From an uncultured Bacilli bacterium (GTDB lineage Bacteria > Bacillota_I > Bacilli_A > RF39 > UBA660), in contig CANRMU010000011.1 in assembly GCA_947631895.1 (NCBI GenBank), positions 1-17,244 on the forward strand: 17,244 nt of DNA, written 5' to 3'. The notes under the pieces are model-generated. The model did no database searches, had not been told where the DNA came from, and saw only the letters and a program-made list of their open reading frames with translations. Below are positions 7,192-13,226 of this stretch, piece after piece (the first letter of the stretch is position 1; each line of letters starts with the position of its first letter). The translations under genes were made by a program, and so were the position numbers.

Positions 7192-7207
7192 TAAGTTAAT
7201 TAACTTA
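7192..7207. promoter_or_regulatory. Perfect 16-bp palindrome, likely Xre operator
   Basis: TAAGTTAATTAACTTA equals its reverse complement. It lies in the divergent intergenic region, 6 bp upstream of the regulator's -10. A further half-site, AACTTAT, sits at 7151-7157 next to the regulator start codon. Confidence 0.55.
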
Positions 7208-7233
7208 ATACCAATATATCTTATTAATTTATA

Positions 7234-7262
7234 TTGTAATAATATCTTTTTTTTGATATATT
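7234..7262 (+). promoter_or_regulatory. Promoter of the 'EIWRIIG' exported protein gene
   Basis: TTGTAA (7234-7239) and TATATT (7257-7262) are 17 nt apart. AAAGGAG (7275-7281) follows as ribosome binding site, 12 nt before ATG 7294. Confidence 0.6.
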
Positions 7263-7293
7263 TAAATAGATAATAAAGGAGTTAAACGATAAA

Positions 7294-8547
7294 ATGAAAA
7301 AGATTATAGGATTACTAATACTTCTAATATTTGCATTGTTAATTTATCAAAATATTAAATTAGATAATCATGTTAATAATGATAATGTTTATTTTGCTTT
7401 TTATAATGGGAATGAAAAAATTAATGAAATGCCAGGAAAAGATAATGCCGATGGTTTAGTTTTTAATTATGCTTTATGTGATAATGGAGCAATTGTTCTT
7501 TGGAATGAAGAAGAATGGGCTCCGCTTGTTAAAAACTTAAGTAAAAATAAAACCAAATGTAGTTTATACTTTGGCCCAAAACCGATAGAATTAGATAAAG
7601 ATATTCCTATAGTTGAAAGTGATGATGGACTATATAAAGTAGAACATACTGACTTAACAGAACTAGATAGTTCTTGGAGTAAAACAGAATACAGATATGC
7701 TGGATTAAATCCTAATAATTATGTAAAATTTAATAATGAAATTTGGCGAATTATTGGTCTTGTAAACGTTCAAACAGAAAATGGCGTTGAACAGCGAATT
7801 AAAATTATTAGACCTAATGGAATAAATAATCAAAAAGATTTTGCCGACTCACCATGGGACTTCGATTTTGAAGATGAAAATTTATATCATAATGATTGGA
7901 CAGATGCAAGTTTAATGAAAACTTTAAATGACACCTATTATAATAGCAAAAGTGGTGAATGTTCTGATATAATTAGTTTTGATAAAACTTTTCCGTGCGA
8001 TTTTACAGGAAATAGTGATTTACCAAAAGGACTGGATAATAAAGCAAGAGAAATGGTTGATAGTGATGTTATATGGAACTTAGGAAGAACTTCCGAAGAT
8101 AATTATAACTTTTATAATTGGAGTGCCCAAATGGTTTATGAAATGGAAAGAGGTAAAATTGGTTTAGATGACTATCCAACAGAATGGAGTAAAGAAAATG
8201 ATAAAATGTATCATAATGGCATAGGATTAATATATCCTAGTGATAATATTTATGCCGTTGGTGGAGATTATGGTCAGCGATATACTTGTTTAGAAAATGT
8301 ATTTTCAGTTTGTTATGAATATGATTGGTTAAAACTAGATGTAGACTATTATTTATGGACTTTAACTCCTTTTTCAGATAATATAGGAGAAGCAGTCGTA
8401 GTTGGTGAAGATGGATTTTTTATAAGTTCTATGTATGACAATAATGGTGTTTGGCCGACATTATATTTAAAACCATCTGTTAAAATACTTTCTAATTCCA
8501 ATCTTGATACTTATGGTTCGATTAATAATCCATTTATTCTATCTTAA
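7294..8547 (+). CDS. Secreted or membrane-anchored protein of the 'EIWRIIG' type, function unknown
   Basis: The protein has 417 residues. A short positive start and a hydrophobic helix (about 4-19), with no obvious cleavage site, suggest a single N-terminal anchor and an extracellular body. From about 140 on it shows the pattern NNYVKFNNEIWRIIGLVNV, then KIIRP, NDWTDASLMKTLNDTYYNS, GIGLIYPSDNIYAVGG, a WTLTPFS segment near 350 and WPTLYLKPSVKI near the C-terminus. I recognise this arrangement from many uncharacterised surface proteins of uncultured gut Firmicutes and Bacilli. I know no demonstrated function. The lectin-like or pilin-like character sometimes suggested for such proteins is only a guess. 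It is divergent from a small Xre-type regulator and ends in a strong terminator, so it forms its own unit. Confidence 0.75.
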   Translation: MKKIIGLLILLIFALLIYQNIKLDNHVNNDNVYFAFYNGNEKINEMPGKDNADGLVFNYALCDNGAIVLWNEEEWAPLVKNLSKNKTKCSLYFGPKPIELDKDIPIVESDDGLYKVEHTDLTELDSSWSKTEYRYAGLNPNNYVKFNNEIWRIIGLVNVQTENGVEQRIKIIRPNGINNQKDFADSPWDFDFEDENLYHNDWTDASLMKTLNDTYYNSKSGECSDIISFDKTFPCDFTGNSDLPKGLDNKAREMVDSDVIWNLGRTSEDNYNFYNWSAQMVYEMERGKIGLDDYPTEWSKENDKMYHNGIGLIYPSDNIYAVGGDYGQRYTCLENVFSVCYEYDWLKLDVDYYLWTLTPFSDNIGEAVVVGEDGFFISSMYDNNGVWPTLYLKPSVKILSNSNLDTYGSINNPFILS

Positions 8548-8553
8548 TAAGAC

Positions 8554-8590
8554 AAATTAAAAACTCTGTTTAAAATAGAGTTTTTAATTT
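8554..8590. terminator. Bidirectional terminator between the exported protein gene and khpA
   Basis: AAATTAAAAACTCT (8554-8567) and AGAGTTTTTAATTT (8577-8590) form a perfect 14-bp stem with a 9-nt loop. The 3' arm supplies the T run for the plus strand, and the mirror arm does so for the minus strand. The khpA stop codon (8586-8584) lies inside the stem. Confidence 0.8.
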
Positions 8591-8832
8591 AAAGAATTAA
8601 AGTTAACTTTTATTTTACCAAGTTCATTTAAATAAGCAAAAGCAATTAATAAAGTTCTAAGACTTGATGCCATTTTTCCAGATTTCCCAATAACAGCACC
8701 CATATCGCTTTCACTTACATAAATATTAACAACATTTATGTCATCTTCACTTTGGTATTCTACTTTAACACTTTCAGAATCTTTACAAATGCTTTTTACT
8801 AAAAATAAAGCATAATCAACTAACTTTTCCAT
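8584..8832 (-). CDS. khpA: KH-domain RNA-binding protein KhpA (YlqC family)
   Basis: An 82-residue single KH domain with the signature GAVIGKSGKMASSLR (the GxxG loop is GKSG, about 49-52). In Gram-positive bacteria KhpA pairs with KhpB (EloR/Jag), binds RNA and influences cell elongation and division. The gene follows rpsP, with its ATG overlapping the rpsP stop by one base (TAATG), so translation is coupled. This rpsP-khpA order is conserved in Firmicutes, but the rimM and trmD genes that often follow are absent, and a terminator closes the unit. Confidence 0.93.
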   Translation of the reverse strand: MEKLVDYALFLVKSICKDSESVKVEYQSEDDINVVNIYVSESDMGAVIGKSGKMASSLRTLLIAFAYLNELGKIKVNFNSLN

Positions 8833-9107
8833 TATTTCACACTCTTCTTAGAATCAGCATATTTTTTCATAATTCCTTGTTTACTTAGAATATTACGAAC
8901 TGTATCTGTTGGTTGAGCCCCTTTACTTAACCAATATAAAGCTTTTTCTTCATCAATAGTTACTTTAGAAGCATCTTTAATTGGATCATATGTTCCAACA
9001 ACTTCTAAGAAACGTCCATCTCTAGGACTTCTTGAATCAGCTGCAACGATACGATAAAAAGGTTTTGCTTTAGCTCCCATTCTTTTTAATCTTAATTTAA
9101 CGGCCAT
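8832..9107 (-). CDS. rpsP: 30S ribosomal protein S16
   Basis: A 91-residue component of the small ribosomal subunit, needed for assembly of its body. The sequence begins with MAVKLRLKRMGAKAKPFYRI and contains ADSRSPRDGRFLEVVGTYDP and SKGAQPTDTVRNIL, the conserved features of bS16. AAAGGAGGG precedes ATG 9107. A consensus promoter lies at 9134-9162. It forms a two-gene unit with khpA. Confidence 0.98.
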   Translation of the reverse strand: MAVKLRLKRMGAKAKPFYRIVAADSRSPRDGRFLEVVGTYDPIKDASKVTIDEEKALYWLSKGAQPTDTVRNILSKQGIMKKYADSKKSVK

Positions 9108-9133
9108 ATATGTCCCTCCTTTTTCATGTTTTT

Positions 9134-9162
9134 AATATAGCAAATATTTATTTAGGTGTCAA
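9134..9162 (-). promoter_or_regulatory. Promoter of rpsP-khpA
   Basis: On the minus strand a perfect TTGACA (9162-9157) and TATATT (9139-9134) are 17 nt apart. This is one of the best sigma-A matches in the window, as expected for a ribosomal protein gene. Confidence 0.8.
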
Positions 9163-9194
9163 TATTTTTTAGTTGACATTAAATTATATGTTTT

Positions 9195-9714
9195 TTAAAT
9201 CTTCTTTTGTAATCGAATAAATAATTTGGTCATTTCTTTCTTTAGTATATTTATTAATTCTTCTCTTTTTAAAACAGCATCTAAATGCATCCCAGCTTTT
9301 GCCATAACTTTGCCACTAGCTGGATTGCCACTTATGTGCCGTGCTTCTATTAAATAAACATCACATTCATTTAATAAATATAAAATAACATTTCTAAGAG
9401 CTTCAGTCGCATATCCCTTACCCCAAAATTTAGAACCATAACAATATCCTAATTCAACTATATTATCATTTTTATTAATCGTAACTGCACAGATACTGCC
9501 AATTAATTCATGAGTATCTTTTTTCAACAACCCAATTATAATTTTTTATTATTGATTTAGTTTCTTCAAGATTTTGATGGACATCCCAATATAAAAATTT
9601 ACAACATAAAGGATCAGTTGCCCAATTATGATACATTTCATTAGCATCTTCAATCTTAAATTTTCTTAATATTAATCTATTAGTTATAATAGTTTTTGTT
9701 TCGATATTTTTCAT
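9195..9714 (-). pseudogene. GNAT-family N-acetyltransferase (RimJ/RimL-like), frameshifted
   Basis: Two overlapping frames together encode one acetyltransferase of about 172 residues. The N-terminal part (9714-9508) contains TNRLILRKFKIEDANEMYHNWATDP, the standard start of RimJ/RimL-like GNATs. The C-terminal part carries THELIGSICAV, the acetyl-CoA loop FWGKGYATEAL and a conserved SGKVMAKAGM. The frames join at a run of six A (minus strand, 9524-9519). Five A would give the continuous reading WVVEKDTHELIG. The segment between the N-terminal helix and WVV also looks about ten residues shorter than in relatives. The gene starts 16 nt after the second radical SAM gene, so it belongs to that operon and might acylate a peptide amine. 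A generic housekeeping role is equally possible. It may be dead, or the shift may be a sequencing error. Confidence 0.75.
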
Positions 9715-9730
9715 AATTTAAACTCCAGCC

Positions 9731-11011
9731 TTATTTTAATATTTTTTTCACTAATGCCCTTGTATATTCACATTGATTTCTATCGATTCCATAAATGCTT
9801 CCAGTCCCATTAAGTGAACCTGTTGCACAACCACCGCCACATAGTGTTAATGCTTCACAATCTAGGCATTCATCATTATTAAATCTATTTCTTTTTCGCC
9901 ATATTTCCCAATTTTTATTATTAGCAAAATCCGAATCAATAGTTCCCATATAATTTGAACCATATTTTTCTAAAGCCTGACAAGCATAAACTTTCTTATC
10001 TGGGAAAACAGTAATTTTTCTAGTAACACCACAAGAACTTTTAGCTAATCTTGCATCTTTACTAATAATTTTATTATATAAATCTTCAAAAACATAATCT
10101 ACTGCTTTATTGTTATAACAAATATAGGACTTTAACATTTCATAAGCTAAAGTTTTTGAGTACTTTTGATTTACTCCGTATGAATCAGTTATTAAAATAT
10201 TTACAGCATACTCATTTAAATTTAATTCATTTATAATATAATTTAACGTTTCTGAAAAATTATTAACATTATCATTATTAGCTGTAATCATTGGTAAAAC
10301 TTTAATATTATTTTCTAGAAGTTTTTTTATATTATTCATAACAATATCAAAACTGCCAAACCCATTAATATCTTTACGATGCATATTATGAACATCTTTT
10401 TTTCCATCTAAAGAAACCTGTACTTCTACATTATATGTTTTAAATAAATTTATTATTTCATTATCTAATAATGTTAAATTTGTATTAATAACAATATTAG
10501 TATCACTATCTTTAAACTTATTGAATGCATAAGGTATAGCATATTTTAGAAGTTCTTTATTTAATAGTGGCTCACCACCATAAAATGTGATTTGTTGCCA
10601 ATAATCGTCATTTTTGACATTATCCTTTACAATATCAAAAAAAATATCTAATGATTTTTTTGCAACATCAAATGTCATATTTTGATGATTTTGCAAAGAT
10701 TTGCTATTATTACTACGATAAAAACAATAATCACAATCTAAATTACAATTAGTTGTAGTAATTAAATATAAAGATTGAAATTGTTTATCAGTAGTTTCTT
10801 CAATCATTTTTTTTATATATTGTTCTTCCCATTCCTTAGTTGTAAGGATATTTAAATCAATTAATTTTTGCAAGGAGCATTCGATAACATCTTTATTTTT
10901 ATTTTTTCTTATATAATTAATTTCTTCTTCACTCAAAGCTATTTTCCTTCTTGAAACTGCATCCCATACATTATTATTATCTATAATATGAATAAATCTA
11001 CTAATTTTCAT
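9731..11011 (-). CDS. Radical SAM/SPASM peptide-modifying enzyme (second in operon)
   Basis: An intact enzyme of 426 residues. An N-terminal region of about 80 residues (MKISRFIHIIDNNNVWDAVS onward) resembles the leader-binding part found before many peptide maturases. The radical SAM core starts with CNLDCDYC (Cys89, Cys93, Cys96), and FYGGEPLL (143-150) is the SAM-binding GGE motif. The C-terminal SPASM domain carries Cys in SSCGV, VYACQ, then CLDCEALTLCGGGC and a final Cys in NQCEY, enough for auxiliary [4Fe-4S] clusters. Such proteins form thioether or carbon-carbon cross-links or epimerise residues in ribosomal peptides. Which reaction occurs here cannot be read. ATG 11011 overlaps the upstream radical SAM gene by 11 nt, so translation is coupled. 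Longer starts at 11029 or 11050 are possible but have poorer ribosome binding sites. Confidence 0.88.
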   Translation of the reverse strand: MKISRFIHIIDNNNVWDAVSRRKIALSEEEINYIRKNKNKDVIECSLQKLIDLNILTTKEWEEQYIKKMIEETTDKQFQSLYLITTTNCNLDCDYCFYRSNNSKSLQNHQNMTFDVAKKSLDIFFDIVKDNVKNDDYWQQITFYGGEPLLNKELLKYAIPYAFNKFKDSDTNIVINTNLTLLDNEIINLFKTYNVEVQVSLDGKKDVHNMHRKDINGFGSFDIVMNNIKKLLENNIKVLPMITANNDNVNNFSETLNYIINELNLNEYAVNILITDSYGVNQKYSKTLAYEMLKSYICYNNKAVDYVFEDLYNKIISKDARLAKSSCGVTRKITVFPDKKVYACQALEKYGSNYMGTIDSDFANNKNWEIWRKRNRFNNDECLDCEALTLCGGGCATGSLNGTGSIYGIDRNQCEYTRALVKKILK

Positions 11012-12112
11012 TTTCTTTACTCTTTTCATAACTACTATCTTTATTTTCATTTTCTAAAGCATATTTAGGGAAATATCCCAAATCATAAACATTTTGACAT
11101 TCAGGATCTGGGGCATAAAAGTCATAATTATATTTAGTTAGTGCATGTAACCTACATCCTCCTCGGCATAAATTTCTCGCTAAACAATTACCGCAAATTC
11201 CTTTTAATTTATCCTCTTCCATTTTTTTATATTTTAGTAATTTTTCATTTGTTTTCCAAATCTCAGATATTTTAGTATTTCTTACATTATCAAAAATAAA
11301 ATACTTATTATCAGATGCAACATGACAAAGGGCAACATTACCAGAATATCCAATGCCTAACATAGCTTTTCCCCATGGGCAAAAACTGTGACGATAAATA
11401 TCAATTGGAACTATTGCCATATTTAATTCAACAGACAAATTTTGATCTTCATTATGCTTTCTTAAAAAATCATAATAAAATTCATCCATTAACTTTTTAA
11501 TTTCAGGATACGAAATACCATGTTCTTCATTGGCTTTAATTCCTTTACCATATTCTATAATATTTGGTAATAGCCTAAATCCCAATCCTAATTCTTCATG
11601 AATAACTCTAGCCAATTTAGGAATTTCATCATAGTTATTTTTACTAAGAACCGTTATAATTCTAAGTGGTATTCCACTATCTTTAATTATTTTTATCATT
11701 TTAAAAGTTTTATCAAAAGAGCCATTGCCTCTAGTTAAATCATTAGTTTCTCTGTTTATTCCATCAAGACTAATAGAAATAGATAATTTGTCTTTAAAAG
11801 GTTTTAAATAATCTATTTGATTTTTTGTTACAATAGTACCGTTTGTCTCAATACTTACTTCTAATCCTAATTTTATAGTTTCAACAATTAATTCCAAACA
11901 ATCATGTCTACAAAATATTTCTCCACCTGTCATATTAACTTTTCTTAATCCAACCTTTTTTGCGTCCTTAAATATTTCTAACCATTCATCTTTAGTAAGT
12001 TCATTTTAATGCAACTATTATTTTCTTCCTCATTTCTACCGCAATAAACACATTTTAAATTGCAACGATTAGTTAAAATTACTGATAATATTTCTAAACT
12101 ATCTTTATTCAT
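11001..12112 (-). pseudogene. Radical SAM/SPASM peptide-modifying enzyme (first in operon), frameshifted near the N-terminus
   Basis: The reading frame from ATG 12112 (AGGAAGTAGG upstream) gives MNKDSLEILSVILTNRCNLK and the cluster motif CNLKCVYC (Cys17, Cys21, Cys24), then stops at TAG 11980-11978. The rest continues in another frame: ELTKDEWLEIF, then NMTGGE (the SAM-binding GGE motif) and the barrel. A SPASM domain with FCPWG, ALCHV, CGNCLARNLCRGGC and PEC follows, to the stop at 11001. One missing base in an A run (minus strand, 12007-12004) explains the break. Restored, it would be about 370 residues. The uninterrupted downstream frame (from ATG 11933) lacks the cluster Cys and cannot be active alone. 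It follows the small peptide ORF and hairpin and overlaps the second radical SAM gene. It could be a true mutation, a sequencing error or slippage. Confidence 0.85.
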
Positions 12113-12161
12113 AAATATAACCTACTTCCTATATATAAAACATTAAATGTTATTTTATTAA

Positions 12162-12185
12162 GAAAAAACCTTTTTAAAAAGGCTT
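12162..12185 (-). terminator. Terminator-like hairpin between the peptide ORF and the radical SAM genes
   Basis: Minus-strand AAGCCTTT (12185-12178) pairs with the mirrored AAAGGTTT (12173-12166) around a TTAA loop, one wobble included. A T run continues to 12163. It lies 5 nt after the stop of the 27-residue ORF. Partial termination here would make more precursor message than enzyme message, as is common in peptide-modification operons. Confidence 0.55.
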
Positions 12186-12190
12186 ATAAC

Positions 12191-12274
12191 TTACCCTCTA
12201 CGGCAATTATAATTTAATTTTTCTTTAGATATTTTTTTGATTTTATTCAAAAATTGTTCTTTTTTGTTTTCCAT
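12191..12274 (-). CDS. 27-residue peptide, candidate RiPP precursor
   Basis: A very small ORF with one of the strongest ribosome binding sites in the window: GGGAGGTGA ends 5 nt before ATG 12274. The peptide starts MENKKEQFLNKI, is Lys-rich and helical-looking in its N-terminal half, and ends KEKLNYNCRRG. The single Tyr, single Cys and two adjacent Arg near the end would form a core, and the Lys/Glu-rich part a leader. Its first 32 nt overlap the end of the ureohydrolase gene in another frame. A terminator-like hairpin and two radical SAM/SPASM genes follow. Arg-Arg suits an arginase-type modifier, Tyr and Cys suit radical SAM chemistry. It could instead be a regulatory leader peptide for the downstream genes. 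No homologue is known to me. Confidence 0.6.
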   Translation of the reverse strand: MENKKEQFLNKIKKISKEKLNYNCRRG

Positions 12275-13226
12275 TTTCTTCACCTCCCTTTATTAACTCA
12301 TCTATTAATTCAGAAACAACATTACTTGTTATTTTAGCATAATCATAGCCATTAATTTCTGTTATATCAGCAAAACACTTTCCAGTACCAAATCCTAAAT
12401 TTATATTTAACTCTTTAACTATTTTTTTTATATTATTAATTGCTATCTTTAAATCATTTAAATTTAAATTATTCTCTCCTGTGTGAAATAAATTAGAATA
12501 GCCTAAATCATTTTTTACAAATATTGCTTTTTTTAGATATTTTTCAATATTAAATTTATTTATTTCATTATAAGGTAAATTGCTTATATTTTTTAAGATA
12601 CTTGTTGGACAATACTCTAAAGCCGTCATTTTTAATTTTCGAGTATTCAAGCAATCAATATCAATTGAAATAAATAAATTTTCAATTTTAAATTTGGCTA
12701 AATAATATTTAATTTTTTTTGAATCAATAAATAATACTTGTTTTTTTATATCTTTGGGAATATCTTTTCTGGTAATTCTTCTTTTGTATTTTGGAATGCC
12801 AATTATAAAAACATAATCTATATATTTTTCATACAATAATTTTGAAAAAACATTTCCTTTCCATAACTTATTATTATATTCATAAGTATCACTATGCATA
12901 TCAAAACATATTATTGCTGAATTTTTTACTTTATTAACATTTAATTTTTTTATAGCAAAATAAGTTTGCTTATGGTTGTCAGACAATATTAAATCGCAAT
13001 TTTCCAACATTTCATAATTTGTAGAATAATTATAAATTTGTTTTAAATTTTGAGAAATAGATATTGGATTATTATTTTCATATAAAAATTCCTTATATTC
13101 GTTATATAAGTTTAGTAAATATTTTCCGTATTTATGTTTTTTAGTAACTAAACTCATTATTTTATCTAAATTTTTAGTATCTATTTTTTCATCAATAATA
13201 CTATTATCAGACAACCAACATATCAT
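12243..13226 (-). CDS. Ureohydrolase-superfamily protein, candidate peptide arginase
   Basis: The protein has 327 residues and the metal-binding pattern of the arginase/agmatinase fold. A histidine ligand lies in SDNHKQTY (His85). The DxHxD motif is FDMHSD (Asp109, His111, Asp113), the SxDxD motif is SIDID (Ser187, Asp189, Asp191), and a C-terminal glutamate segment DITEINGYDYAKIT (Glu290) resembles the end of agmatinases. These enzymes use two Mn ions to remove urea or a related group from guanidines. Members such as OspR act on arginine in peptides to give ornithine. The gene starts right after the ABC-F stop (TAAATG), with GGGAGG inside the ABC-F end, and its 3' end overlaps the small peptide ORF. 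That context favours a peptide substrate. Free arginine, agmatine or formiminoglutamate are alternatives. Overall similarity is low and the motif spacing is loose. Confidence 0.72.
   Translation of the reverse strand: MICWLSDNSIIDEKIDTKNLDKIMSLVTKKHKYGKYLLNLYNEYKEFLYENNNPISISQNLKQIYNYSTNYEMLENCDLILSDNHKQTYFAIKKLNVNKVKNSAIICFDMHSDTYEYNNKLWKGNVFSKLLYEKYIDYVFIIGIPKYKRRITRKDIPKDIKKQVLFIDSKKIKYYLAKFKIENLFISIDIDCLNTRKLKMTALEYCPTSILKNISNLPYNEINKFNIEKYLKKAIFVKNDLGYSNLFHTGENNLNLNDLKIAINNIKKIVKELNINLGFGTGKCFADITEINGYDYAKITSNVVSELIDELIKGGEENGKQKRTIFE

Noticed and set aside
9157..9178. Inverted repeat TGTCAA/TTGACA near the rpsP promoter
   Set aside because: One arm is simply the -35 hexamer. The repeat has only 6 bp per arm, no T run and no partner gene on the plus strand, so chance is likely.
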